Below, piece by piece: positions 18,902 to 29,200 of a DNA stretch of 64,000 nt (positions are counted from its first letter, which is position 1; each line of letters opens with the position of its first letter). The translations under genes and the position numbers were made by a program. This stretch comes from JBGRPZ01 sp041725955 (lineage in GTDB: Bacteria; Bacteroidota; Bacteroidia; Bacteroidales; JBGRPZ01): contig JBGRQE010000004.1 in assembly GCA_041725955.1 (NCBI GenBank), forward strand, positions 1 through 64,000. The letters run 5' to 3'. The notes under the pieces were generated by a model. It did no database searches. It had not been told where the DNA came from and was given only the letters and a program-made list of their open reading frames with translations.

Positions 18902-19566
18902 TTGAGGAAATAGGAACCATAAAAGAAGTGGTTAAAGGTGCAAGATCAATTCAATTGACTGTTTCTGCTAAAAAAATCACTTCTGATATTAAACTTGGAG
19001 ATAGTATTTCTACAAATGGAATATGCTTGACTGTGACAAGTTTTGGTTCGGATTATTTTATTGTTGATGTTATGCCAGAGAGTTTAAAACGAACTAGCTT
19101 GAGTGGTGTTCGTCCTGGTGTAAAGGTGAATTTAGAAAGAGCTTTATGTCTTTCCGATCGATTAGGAGGGCATTTGGTTAGTGGACATATAGATGGTCAG
19201 GGAACTATTGTTGCTATAAATAAGGATGATAATGCTGTTTGGTTTACTATAAAAACAGAGCCTTCTATATTAAAATATATTGTAGAAAAAGGATCTGTTG
19301 CAATTGATGGGATTTCTTTGACTGTTGCTTATGTGGATGAAGTTTATTTTAAAGTTTCTATAATTCCACATACAATAAAGGAAACTATTCTCCAATATAA
19401 ACATGAAGGTGATTCTGTGAATTTGGAAAACGATATTACTGCAAAGTATATTGAGAAATTTTTGTTGGGAAAGGATACATATTGTAAAGATGGATCTAAG
19501 CAAAAAAATCAAGTGAGTAAGTCTGGTTTAAATATGGACTTTCTTACAGAAAATGGTTTTGCTTAA
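18886..19566 (+). CDS. ribE: Riboflavin synthase, alpha chain type
   Basis: 226 residues made of two lumazine-binding repeats. MFTGIVEEIG is the invariant N-terminus and fixes the start inside the ribD end. Repeat one (about 1-90) contains GDSISTNGICLTV, and repeat two (about 98-190) contains GSVAIDGISLTVAY. The enzyme dismutates 6,7-dimethyl-8-ribityllumazine to riboflavin. The last 30 or so residues (from KDTYCKDGSK) go beyond the conserved fold and look like a species-specific tail. Translational coupling to ribD is likely given the 16-nt overlap. Confidence 0.94.
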   Translation: MFTGIVEEIGTIKEVVKGARSIQLTVSAKKITSDIKLGDSISTNGICLTVTSFGSDYFIVDVMPESLKRTSLSGVRPGVKVNLERALCLSDRLGGHLVSGHIDGQGTIVAINKDDNAVWFTIKTEPSILKYIVEKGSVAIDGISLTVAYVDEVYFKVSIIPHTIKETILQYKHEGDSVNLENDITAKYIEKFLLGKDTYCKDGSKQKNQVSKSGLNMDFLTENGFA

Positions 19567-19598
19567 GAATAATCTTTTGGAATCGTAAAAAATTAGAT

Positions 19599-20861
19599 AT
19601 GAATAAGTTTAACACCATAGAAGAAGCTATTGAAGATATCAGAAATGGCAAAATGATTGTTGTTGTTGATGATGAGGATCGTGAGAATGAAGGTGATCTA
19701 ATGATGGCTGCTGAAAAAGTAACTACCGAGGCAATTACTTTTATGGCACGAAATGGGTGTGGTTTGATTTGTATGCCTATGCTTGAGGAGCGTCTAAATC
19801 AATTGGATATTCCTATGATGGTTAAGAATAATACAGATCATAAAGAAACCGCATTTACTGTTTCCATTGATTATAGAGGTTCCACTACCGGAATTTCAGC
19901 TAAAGAAAGAGCAGAAACAATTCTTGAGGCAATAGATCCTGCTGCAAAGCCAGATGATTTTACCAGACCAGGGCATATTTTTCCTTTGAAAGCAAAGGAA
20001 CATGGAGTATTGGTGCGTGCTGGCCATACTGAAGCAACTATTGATATGGCTAGACTTGCCGGTCTTTATCCTGCAGGAGTGATTTGTGAAATCATGAAAG
20101 AGGATGGTGAAATGGCAAGAGTTCCAGATTTAATGGAATTTGTAAAAGAGCATGATCTAAAAATAATTACGATTGCCGATCTAATTGCATATCGCAGAAA
20201 AACTGAATCTGTAATACGAAAAGAAGCTATTGCAGATATGCCTACAAAATATGGTAACTTTAAGGCACACGGATTTGTTGATGTTAATACAGGAGATCAT
20301 CATGTTGCTTTGATAAAGGGAGATGTAACTACAGATGAACCTGTTCTTGTGCGTCTTCATTCAGAATGTTTGACTGGTGATGCTTTTGGTTCTAATAGAT
20401 GTGATTGTGGAGAACAATTGACAGAGGCTTTAAAGCGTATAGAGCAAAATGGAAGAGGAGTGTTGCTGTATATGCGTCAGGAAGGTCGTGGAATCGGACT
20501 AATTAATAAGCTAAAGGCATATGAACTTCAGGAAAAAGGTTTTGATACTGTCGAGGCCAATCATGTGTTAGGATTTAAAGCCGATTTGAGAGATTATGGT
20601 GTTGCTGCAGAAATTTTAGCAGCTATGGGAGTTCAAAAAGTTGACTTGATGACAAATAATCCTGCAAAGATTACTGGCTTAGAAGGGTATGGACTACAAA
20701 TCGTTCATAGATCTCCTATTGAGATGACTTGTCATGAGAAAAATGAATTTTATATGCTTACTAAATATAAAAAAATGGGGCATATGCTTCATGGTTTCAA
20801 TGGGAATCATAATGGCGAATCCTCTGAGTTGGCATTTAATGAAAAAGAAGTAATTAATTAA
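19599..20861 (+). CDS. ribBA: DHBP synthase / GTP cyclohydrolase II fusion
   Basis: 420 residues. The N-terminal 3,4-dihydroxy-2-butanone-4-phosphate synthase domain (1-205) has VVVDDEDRENEGDL and the RAGHTEATIDMARLAG block. The C-terminal GTP cyclohydrolase II domain (about 207-400) has the zinc motif SECLTGDAFGSNRCDCG and the RQEGRGIGL GTP site. Together they supply both branches of riboflavin synthesis from ribulose 5-phosphate and GTP. The C-terminal 20 residues are not conserved. It is the third gene of the rib operon. Confidence 0.95.
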   Translation: MNKFNTIEEAIEDIRNGKMIVVVDDEDRENEGDLMMAAEKVTTEAITFMARNGCGLICMPMLEERLNQLDIPMMVKNNTDHKETAFTVSIDYRGSTTGISAKERAETILEAIDPAAKPDDFTRPGHIFPLKAKEHGVLVRAGHTEATIDMARLAGLYPAGVICEIMKEDGEMARVPDLMEFVKEHDLKIITIADLIAYRRKTESVIRKEAIADMPTKYGNFKAHGFVDVNTGDHHVALIKGDVTTDEPVLVRLHSECLTGDAFGSNRCDCGEQLTEALKRIEQNGRGVLLYMRQEGRGIGLINKLKAYELQEKGFDTVEANHVLGFKADLRDYGVAAEILAAMGVQKVDLMTNNPAKITGLEGYGLQIVHRSPIEMTCHEKNEFYMLTKYKKMGHMLHGFNGNHNGESSELAFNEKEVIN

Positions 20862-20875
20862 GAAAAATAGATAAA

Positions 20876-21337
20876 ATGAATATATTAGAAGGTAAGTTAT
20901 TAGGGCAAGGAATAAAAATAGGTATTGTTGCTGGTCGTTTTAATGAATTTATAGTATCCAAATTATTGGGTGGCGCTCTTGATGCTTTTCGTCGTCATGG
21001 TGGTGATGAAAAAGATGTGGATGTTGCATGGGTTCCAGGGGCTTTTGAGATTCCTTTAGTAGCAAAAAAAATGGCCAAAAGTAAAAAGTATGATGTTGTT
21101 GTTTGCCTTGGTGCAGTAATTCGTGGAGCTACTCCTCATTTTGATTATGTTTCTAATGAAGTTACCAAAGGTGTGGCATCTGTAGGTTTGGATACAGAGA
21201 TCCCTGTTATTTTTGGTGTTTTAACTACTGATTCAATTGAACAAGCAGTTGAACGAGCAGGGACAAAAGCAGGAAATAAAGGCTTTGAGGCTGTTGTAAG
21301 CGGTATTGAAATGGTTAATCTATTGAAAAATATATAA
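20876..21337 (+). CDS. ribH: 6,7-dimethyl-8-ribityllumazine synthase
   Basis: 153 residues, the normal length. GIVAGRFNEFI, WVPGAFEIPL, GAVIRGATPHFDYV and FGVLTTDSIEQAVERAG are the conserved blocks of lumazine synthase. It condenses the RibD and RibB products, and the product is used by RibE. It begins 14 nt after ribBA and ends the operon before a terminator. Confidence 0.95.
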   Translation: MNILEGKLLGQGIKIGIVAGRFNEFIVSKLLGGALDAFRRHGGDEKDVDVAWVPGAFEIPLVAKKMAKSKKYDVVVCLGAVIRGATPHFDYVSNEVTKGVASVGLDTEIPVIFGVLTTDSIEQAVERAGTKAGNKGFEAVVSGIEMVNLLKNI

Positions 21338-21369
21338 GTGAAATCACGTACCTTTTGATTTAACTTTTT

Positions 21370-21399
21370 AGGTCATCTATTTTTAGGTGACCTTTTTTT
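21370..21399 (+). terminator. Terminator of the riboflavin operon
   Basis: AGGTCATC pairs with GGTGACCT (one G-U) and is followed by TTTTTTTC, 33 nt after the ribH stop. Confidence 0.85.
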
Positions 21400-21999
21400 C
21401 TGGTTTTCAGATAGATTTAGATTTTAATAAATAAAATGGGAGGATCAAAGCTTCTAATAAGAAATACCTCTCTCCTCCCTTCCTTTCTTGTCCAATCTTG
21501 ATACAAGAATAATATAGATTTCAATGCTATGCAAATAGTTTTATATTTTTTAAAATTTATAAAGCTCTGAATATTACTTTTTAATTTAAGAACTTCTTTG
21601 TTTTTTACTGTGATTAATTCCTGCTTTGCCTGCTATTGTTGAGTTTTGTCAACTTTCTTGTTTTTGTTTAGGTTTGTTTTATTAATGTTTGTTATTGTAT
21701 TTAGAATGATAATAAATATTTTTTTCTAAACTGAAATGTCTTCTGTAATCATCAATCAGAGGATAATTGATTAATTATTTCTCTTTTTTTCTAGTAAAAT
21801 TCAATTGTCATTTCTTTTAATTATAACTAAAAAGGGTCTTTTTAGTCGTTTTTTTAAGTAAAAAGAACATGTTTTCACTACGTGTAAACACTTAAAAATT
21901 AAAAAAAACAAAAATAATATCATGCTAAAGTGATGATCTAATAAACACTAAATCAATCTTGTGGCATTGTTGGTGGGGTTTGTGGGTGGAAATTAAGGG
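21400..21999. other. 600-bp AT-rich intergenic region, no gene seen
   Basis: No open frame with coding character on either strand. The only structures I see are an inverted repeat GGGAGGA (21438-21444) / TCCTCCC (21473-21479) with a long loop, a short CTTGT / ACAAG hairpin close behind, and long T- and A-rich runs. It could hold a small RNA or the regulatory region of the trmB-like gene; neither is shown. Confidence 0.5.
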
Positions 22000-22031
22000 G
22001 TTGTTTTTAGAATAAAAAAGCTGTAAAATTG
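22000..22031 (+). promoter_or_regulatory. Candidate promoter of the TrmB-like gene
   Basis: GTTG (22000-22003), a 20-nt spacer and TAAAATTG (22024-22031, one mismatch to TAnnTTTG) lie 30 nt upstream of the ATG. Confidence 0.45.
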
Positions 22032-22052
22032 TTGTACCCTTAGGAAGTACAA
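22032..22052. promoter_or_regulatory. Dyad between promoter and start of the TrmB-like gene
   Basis: TTGTAC (22032-22037) and GTACAA (22047-22052) are perfect 6-bp inverted arms around a 9-bp, partly symmetric centre. The site touches the -7 element and ends 9 nt before the ATG, a good position for an autorepressor operator. Binding by the TrmB-like protein is inference. Confidence 0.5.
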
Positions 22053-22061
22053 ATTTTTTTA

Positions 22062-22859
22062 ATGAAAGACACGGAAGTATTAAAGCAAATAGGTCTTACA
22101 GACCAAGAAGCGAAAGTTTATCAGGGATTGATAAAAAGGAAGTATTCAACAGCATCGGAATTGTCAAAAATGGTTGGCGTTTCCCGAGTTAAAGTATATG
22201 GTGTTTTAGAATCTCTGAAGGATAAAGGATATTGCGAGGAAGTATTAGGTAAAATAAAACGATATGCCGCATTACCACCAGATAATATTTTTCCAGGAGT
22301 AATTGAAGAGTTGAAATTACAACAAGAGCAACTTCATCAATTGTTTGAGCGATATCAAAGTCAATATGAAGAATTGAAAGAAGAGGCTGATGAGAGTCTT
22401 GAATTTGTGAGTATTCTTAGTAGTAGGGTTTCTATACTCGATTATCTAGAAAAAATGCAAAGTCAGGCAAAGAAATCAGTAAAAGCTTTTGTTAAAAAAC
22501 CATATGTAATGAACGTTGCTGAAATAGAAAGTATTAACACTATTCAGGAAGATCGTCAGGAAAATGGAATTACTTATAAGGGGATTTATGAGGCTGACTA
22601 TGAAAATTCAGATCATTTTATTCAAATGCTCAAGTATTTTGAAAAATTAGGAGAAAGGGTTCGCATTGTCGAAAAGTTACCATCTAAGTTCTTCTTATTT
22701 GACAAAAAGGATGTCATTCTTCTGTTGGAGGGGAAAATTGAAAAGACAGTTACAGCAATGACTATTGAGCATGAAGATTTGGTTCAGACTCTTTCTGAGG
22801 TGTTTGATCGCTATTGGAAACGAGGGTGTACCATTGAAGATTTTATGAAGAAAATTTGA
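22062..22859 (+). CDS. TrmB-family transcriptional regulator
   Basis: 265 residues. The N-terminal winged helix (about 1-75) shows LKQIGLTDQEAKVYQGLI and ASELSKMVGVSRVKVYGVLESLKDKGY, the TrmB signature. A coiled coil (about 80-118, Gln/Glu-rich) and a C-terminal domain of phospholipase-D-like TrmB type (about 120-265) follow. Archaeal TrmB proteins are sugar-sensing repressors or activators; bacterial members are less studied. It is followed 39 nt later by three secreted-protein genes on the same strand with no terminator between, so it may regulate them (inference). Confidence 0.85.
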   Translation: MKDTEVLKQIGLTDQEAKVYQGLIKRKYSTASELSKMVGVSRVKVYGVLESLKDKGYCEEVLGKIKRYAALPPDNIFPGVIEELKLQQEQLHQLFERYQSQYEELKEEADESLEFVSILSSRVSILDYLEKMQSQAKKSVKAFVKKPYVMNVAEIESINTIQEDRQENGITYKGIYEADYENSDHFIQMLKYFEKLGERVRIVEKLPSKFFLFDKKDVILLLEGKIEKTVTAMTIEHEDLVQTLSEVFDRYWKRGCTIEDFMKKI

Positions 22860-22898
22860 TTGAAATAGATTTTGTTTGATTAAACCAAATTGTTACGA

Positions 22899-25800
22899 AT
22901 GCATAAAATAATTTTACTATTTAAAATGTGCTTGGTTTCTTTAATCTTGTGTTTCTCTTTTGGGGAATTGAGAGCGCAGGTCCAGGCAAATAATTTTAAG
23001 GAGAGTTTTGAGTCCGAAACATTTCCTCCTACAGGCTGGACAGCTTCTAATAATAAAGGCTGGAGCAGAGATAAAGGAACTACTTTTGGTCCGGGAAATG
23101 TTACCAACGGAACATATGCTGCTATGGCAGATATGTATAATTTAAATACTGGAGTAAAAGCAGAATTAATTACACCTGTTCTTGATTTTTCTTCTATGAC
23201 CAATCCTGTATTTAAGTTTGATTGGAATGCTAGACCTGGAGATAGTCCACAACCTATAATGAAAGTTTTTCTTTCTGAAGATGGTGGAGCAACCTTTCCT
23301 AAAGAAATATTTTCATATGAAGCTAATGGTTTGACAGCCGTTTGGAAAACAGAGCAGCTTTTTCTGGAAGCTAAATCTAATGTTAAACTGAAATTTCAGG
23401 TAATTAGTGATTATGGTTCAAGTAATGTATTTCTTGATAATATTCGTGTTGTAGAAGCTCCTGATAAAGCGGTATCATATTTATCAACTCTAGGAATGTC
23501 TTTTGATGTTGTTCTTCAAAATCAAAGTAAAGAATATGGTTTGTATTTTAGAAACCTTGGAGCTAAGCCTCTTGTTCTTGAATCAACTGATATTAAAGCT
23601 CCTTTTAGATTAAAAGAAGACTTGCCTATCACTTTGCAAAAAGGCGAACAAATTGTATTAAACTTTGAATTTGCTCCAACCAATAAAGGTCCTTTTCAAC
23701 AGACAGTTAATTTTAACTTTAATGGAGAAACTTCTGGAGATAAAACTCTTATTTTAAACGGAGTTTGTGTTCCTGAAAGTTATTCTTATGAGGGATTTGA
23801 AGAGCCATTACTTGATATTTGGGATATAGAAACTATAGTAAACTTACCATGGTCTATTTCTGATGAAGGTGTTGAAGGTAAAAAGCAACTTGTTTGTGGT
23901 TCTAAGTTTCAGGCTGCTGAATTTTTAAGTTCTACTTCTAGGATAACTACTCCTGATATCGTTACTCGTGATGGAGATTATCTTGTTTTTTACGCATATA
24001 AAGTTGGTAAGTCTAAAGATACAAAGCTTGAAATTCAATACCTGAATGAGAGTGGAGAATATGTTAAGTTTAAGAATGTACCATTAAGCTCATCACCTTC
24101 TATTTATGCTTATGATTTAACTGAGCTTCCTGTTGACCATGCTCGTTTGGCATTTTTTGCTATTACTGGCGATGGTTATAGTGGTGTAGGTATCGATGGA
24201 TTACGTTTTCCTTATACTTATTTAGGTGAAGATATTCCTCCTGTAGCAAAAATGACCTATCCTAACGACTTTGATTCTGATCTTCCATTAGATATCACTT
24301 TGACATGGGAACGTGAAGCTAAAGCCAGAGGATTTTATCTGTATGTAGGAAAAGAAACTAATCCTAAAATGCCTGAAGTGGGAAAAGATCTTCCTGAAGG
24401 TTGGATGGATATGAAAAAGGCAACATCCAAAAAGCTTGATCTAGAATATAAAACTACTTATAGATGGTTGGTGGTTCCTTATAATGAAAATGGAATACCT
24501 GTTGATAATAAGATTAGAACATTCACTACCTATAACGATCCTACAATATCAGCTTACCCTTATTATCAGGGATTTGAAAAGCAGGCTCCTCCTGTGGGCT
24601 GGATAAATCCAGATAGAAAATGGTACCAGAATTCATTGGCAAGATCAGGGAAACATGCAGCGGCAACCAGTTATAATCATAAAGGTCCTGCTATTATGTA
24701 TACTCCAAATTTTGTTGTTGGTGATAATAACTTAAGGGTATGTTTCTATTGGAAAGATGATGGTCTTGTTGAAAAATTTGATAGAAAAGAAGCTCGTACA
24801 CGTGTAATTGGCTCGGATACTACTTATTTTGAGGTTTCTGCAGATAATGGTGCAACTTGGACTATTCTGGATAGAAATGTTGGAAAATCATTAGGTGCGA
24901 CTAAAAAATATTCTAAATCTCAGCATAATCTTACATCATATAAGAACAAATCTGTTCAATTCAGATGGAGAGATATAAACTGGCAAGAAGGTAAAGCTAT
25001 TGGTGTTTGTGTTGATGATTTTAAAGTGGAAGCAATTCCTACTACTCCTTTAGCAGAGTTAAATTTGACTTCATGGAATTTTGGTCAGGTTAAAGTAGGC
25101 AAAAAGGAAAGCTGTCCATTTAGATTTTCATTGACTAATGACGGAATCGGTACTTTGAAAGTAAAAGAGATTATAGGTTTAGAGGGAACTTGTTTTTCTA
25201 CTGATTTGAATCCAAAATATGTCAATCTGACTTATGCAAAAAGCAAGCAATTCCGCTTTTATGTTAATCCTGATTCAAAGGGAGCAAAAACTACTAAGGT
25301 TGTATTAGATTGCGGTGAAGCTGGAAAATACGAGATTGAATTAAGTGCAGAAGGTTTTGTTCTTGAGAATGTAAATGGTGATTTTGAAAACGCAATGGAC
25401 TTTTCAAATGAAGTTGCTCCATTTATAAGTATTGATAAAGATAAAATCAACAACTACTATTCTGGTGATTTCTATTTTAAAGGTGAAAAGAAAAAGAATG
25501 GTTTCTTTGTGTTTAATCCTAAAGCAACCTATCCTCCTATTGATAATCAGAAAGAATACCGTGCTCATTCTGGCGATAAATATATGGTTGCATTTACTAT
25601 AGATAGCCCAAATCCAGAAAAGCCAATTCAAAATGATGACTGGTTAATTACTCCAAAAACTAAGGTTAAAGCTGGTGATAAGTTTACTTTTTGGGCTAAG
25701 TCAATTACAGATGCTTATTTACTGGAACGCTTAAGGGTTTTAGTTACTGAAGGAGATCCTTCTGATACAGATAATTATACTAAGATTCATGCTGAAGAGT

Positions 25801-26204
25801 ACTATAATATTCCTGCTGATGCATGGAATATACTAAGCTTTGATTTATCGGAATATGCTGGGAAGAATATTAGTGTTGCAATTCAATGTGTTTCTCTAGG
25901 ATCGTATATGTTAATGATTGATGATGTTGCTTTTGAATCTGCTACAGGTGAGAAAGAGGTGATTGATTTTGAAGGTGATATTAAGGTTTATCCTAATCCT
26001 GCTGATGATAAGTTATCTATAAATCTTCCCGAAGATGCAAAAATCCAATTGATTGATGTAGAGGGTAGATTATGGTATGAGCAGAATATTCTTGAAAATG
26101 GATCCAATGATTTGAATACCTCAGGACTTCCAGAAGGAGTATATATCTTGAAGTTTGAGAGTAAAGATAAGAGTTATTCCAAAAAGCTTGTTATCAGACA
26201 CTAA
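22899..26204 (+). CDS. T9SS-secreted cleaved-adhesin (choice-of-anchor J) protein
   Basis: 1101 residues from the ATG at 22899; an in-frame TTG at 22890 is less likely. The signal peptide is about 1-27 (ILLFKMCLVSLILCFSFGELRAQ). At least three lectin-like adhesin modules follow, each opening with an F-E-S/N-x-x-x-P-P-x-G-W type motif: SFESETFPPTGW near 37, GFEKQAPPVGW near 565, and a related one near 830 beginning VNGDFENAMDFS. Modules of this type form the haemagglutinin regions of gingipains. Abnormal-spindle/DUF1573-like Ig segments (NFGQVKVGKKESCPFRFSLTN) lie between them. The final 75 or so residues (IKVYPNPADDKLSI ... GVYILKFESKDKSYSKKLVI) are a type A T9SS sorting domain. It precedes the C25 peptidase by 22 nt, in one operon. 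Confidence 0.85.
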   Translation: MHKIILLFKMCLVSLILCFSFGELRAQVQANNFKESFESETFPPTGWTASNNKGWSRDKGTTFGPGNVTNGTYAAMADMYNLNTGVKAELITPVLDFSSMTNPVFKFDWNARPGDSPQPIMKVFLSEDGGATFPKEIFSYEANGLTAVWKTEQLFLEAKSNVKLKFQVISDYGSSNVFLDNIRVVEAPDKAVSYLSTLGMSFDVVLQNQSKEYGLYFRNLGAKPLVLESTDIKAPFRLKEDLPITLQKGEQIVLNFEFAPTNKGPFQQTVNFNFNGETSGDKTLILNGVCVPESYSYEGFEEPLLDIWDIETIVNLPWSISDEGVEGKKQLVCGSKFQAAEFLSSTSRITTPDIVTRDGDYLVFYAYKVGKSKDTKLEIQYLNESGEYVKFKNVPLSSSPSIYAYDLTELPVDHARLAFFAITGDGYSGVGIDGLRFPYTYLGEDIPPVAKMTYPNDFDSDLPLDITLTWEREAKARGFYLYVGKETNPKMPEVGKDLPEGWMDMKKATSKKLDLEYKTTYRWLVVPYNENGIPVDNKIRTFTTYNDPTISAYPYYQGFEKQAPPVGWINPDRKWYQNSLARSGKHAAATSYNHKGPAIMYTPNFVVGDNNLRVCFYWKDDGLVEKFDRKEARTRVIGSDTTYFEVSADNGATWTILDRNVGKSLGATKKYSKSQHNLTSYKNKSVQFRWRDINWQEGKAIGVCVDDFKVEAIPTTPLAELNLTSWNFGQVKVGKKESCPFRFSLTNDGIGTLKVKEIIGLEGTCFSTDLNPKYVNLTYAKSKQFRFYVNPDSKGAKTTKVVLDCGEAGKYEIELSAEGFVLENVNGDFENAMDFSNEVAPFISIDKDKINNYYSGDFYFKGEKKKNGFFVFNPKATYPPIDNQKEYRAHSGDKYMVAFTIDSPNPEKPIQNDDWLITPKTKVKAGDKFTFWAKSITDAYLLERLRVLVTEGDPSDTDNYTKIHAEEYYNIPADAWNILSFDLSEYAGKNISVAIQCVSLGSYMLMIDDVAFESATGEKEVIDFEGDIKVYPNPADDKLSINLPEDAKIQLIDVEGRLWYEQNILENGSNDLNTSGLPEGVYILKFESKDKSYSKKLVIRH

Positions 26205-26226
26205 AATCAACAAAACGTAAGAAATC

Positions 26227-29200
26227 ATGAAAAAAAGATATATAAAGTATTTTTTGCTGATTTGTGCTTTTGCCTTGAGTATAAGTTCTCAGTCAATGGC
26301 AGAAAACTTTCAGCTAATTGAAAATAATAAGAAAGGAATGAAAATTCACCTTCAATTAAAGAAGGTGGATGTTCAATCTGTAACAAAAGATGAGTATTCT
26401 TTTTCAAGAGTATTTATTCCAGGAGCATATCCAACTGGCGATGTTGGTGGTCCTGAACTACCTGTAATCAATCGTTTGATTGAAATTCCAAATGGCGTTG
26501 AAGTGAAGGCTTCTGTTATTGAAGGAAAGAAATATAATGTTGATTTAACCGAAGAGAGTAAATCAAAATATCTTTTCCCTCTGCAAATGTCTGCTTCAAA
26601 AGCGGGTAGTATTGATGGTGATTTTGCATTCAAACCTTCTTTATATAAGAATTATGTAAAAACCAGAGGAGTTTCTAACACTCCTAAAGTTGAAATATTA
26701 GGTAGCATGCGTGGTAAAAAGATAGCTTTGCTTTCTTATTCTCCTGTTTCCTATGATTTTGAAAAAGGTGCACTTCAGCAAGTATTGTCTGCCGATATTC
26801 AATTAGAGTTTATTGGTGAGGCTAATGACGAGGTAAATCCAGCTTTATATTCTCCTTATTTCGAGAATGTATATGGTCAGCTTTTGAATAATCGCAGCAT
26901 TAATCCTGATAAATTCTGGAATGTTCCTGTAAAGATGCTAATTGTGACTGTTAAAGGTTATGAGAGTCAAATTCAGGAATTGGTAAACTGGAAAATCCAA
27001 AGAGGATTTGATGTTGAGCTTGCTTTTAAAGAAGATATTGGTGCTACCAAAGAGGAAATAGCAGCATGGATTAAGAAGCAATATGATAATGCTACTCCTA
27101 AAAATCCTGCTCCTACATTTTTGTTGATGGTTGGTGATAGTTATGATGTTCCTGCTTTTGAGGGTAAGTATACTGACAAAGCAACCGATTTATATTATGC
27201 TTCTGTTGATGGCGATGAGTTTCCTGAGATGTTTTATGGTAGAATTTCTGTTTCTTCAGCAGAAGAGTTAACTGCTGTAATAAACAAAACAATTAAGTAT
27301 GAGAAGGCTCAGTTTACCGATCCTAACTATTTGACAAAAGCTGAATTTATTGCTGGTATTGATGAACAGAATCAATGGCATGAGAAAGTAGGTAAGCCTG
27401 CTGTTAGTTATATTACCAACAACTACTATACTCCTGTTAATGGTTATACTGATGTTAAGCAGTATGTTGGTCCTTATTCTGGTTATGATACCCGTTTAGA
27501 AGAAGGTAATGGTTTTGTATATTATACAGGTCATGGTCTTGTAACCGAATGGATTGAGCCTAAGGTTACTGTTGAAAAAGCCAGTGCTTTGACCAATAAA
27601 GGCATTCCGTCTTTTGTTGTTGCAAACTGTTGTTTGTCTGGTAACTTTGGTGAAGCCATCTCTTTATCAGAGGCATTCTTGAGAAATGCCGAAGGTGGAG
27701 CTGTTGGATATATTGGTAGTGCTCCAACTTCATACTGGTTTGAAGATTTTTATTGGGCTGTAGGTGCTTTTGCAATGAAAGGTAATAATGACGGTTATAT
27801 TCCTACTGTAGCAGAATCTAGTTTGGGTGCTTTCGATGCATTGTTTACTAAAGATAATATGGTTGGCGATGCTGTTCGCTTTTATGGAAACTTAGCCGTT
27901 ACTCAGGCGCATACTCAAAACTTTCCTACACATAAGTCGAGTTGGTACTACTGGGAAGCCTATAATTATTCAGGAGACCCTTCTGTTTCTATGTATAATG
28001 GAATTCCTAAAGGTATAACAGCCGATTGTCAGAGTATTGTTTTGGGTTCTGATAAAGCTTTTATTTCTGGTGAAAAGGGTGCTTATGTAGCCGTTTCTCA
28101 AAACAATGTGCTTTTGGGAGCTGGTTTGATTGGTGAATCAGGTAAACTTACCTTACCGATTACTCCTGTTAATGCTGTAGGAGAAGTAGACTTTGTAGCA
28201 ACAAAATCAGGAAAGAAACCTACAATTAATAAGGTATCGGTAATCGAAATTGATGGTCCTTACTGCCAGGTTCTTAGTTATAAGGTTTTTGATGTTGAAG
28301 GAAATGAAGTAAGCGAAATCAATGCTAACGAGAATTACGATCTTCTATTTGAAGTAAAGAACTACGGAAAAACTAAAGCTACTGCTGCTAGTTTTGTGCC
28401 TAAGGTTATTGATGATAATATCTTAATTTCAGATTTAAGCGCTATTCAAATTGGCGAAATTGAAGCTGGTGATGCTGTTTGGGCAAAGAGTAATTTACGC
28501 ATTAAAGTGGGTTCTTTTGTTGAGGATCAAACTGTAGGTACTTTTGCTTTAACCTTGAAAGAAGGATCAGAAACTTGGTTGAACACATTATCGAAGAAAA
28601 TTAATGCTCCAAAACTTCAGTATACTGCATGTTTTGCTAAGAAAGGTATTCCTATGTCTGGGCAAAAGCGTCAATTTGTTTATGAGGTTGTAAATATAGG
28701 TCATGCTACTCTTAAAGGAATTGCTAAGACTATTTCATTTACAGGAGTTAATGCTACATCAGTAAATCAGGATTTAGATTTTTCAACCCTAGCAGTAGGA
28801 GAGAAGAAAAAGATTAGAGTTGAAACTACATTCGAAAATGCATCTGCTTATAAAAAGGGTAGTGCAATTCTACATTTAACTTCAGAAAATTTGGCTAAGC
28901 AAGACTTACGCTTTTTCTTTTCATTCAATGTATTTGATGATTTTGAAAGCGGAGATATTAGCTTTAACGACTATATAATGTCTGATGATTCTAAGCCATG
29001 GAAAGTGGTTAATGATGATTTTTATACTGGCAGATACAGCTTGCGTTCTCCCGAAGTAAAGGATAATAGCAGCAATTCTATATCTACAATGGTTAGAATG
29101 ACTGGATTGTCTGAAATTAAGTTTGCATTTTATACAGAGATTGAGGATAATAACGATTTCCTTAGATTCTTGGTTGATGGTAAAGAATATGGCAAATGGT

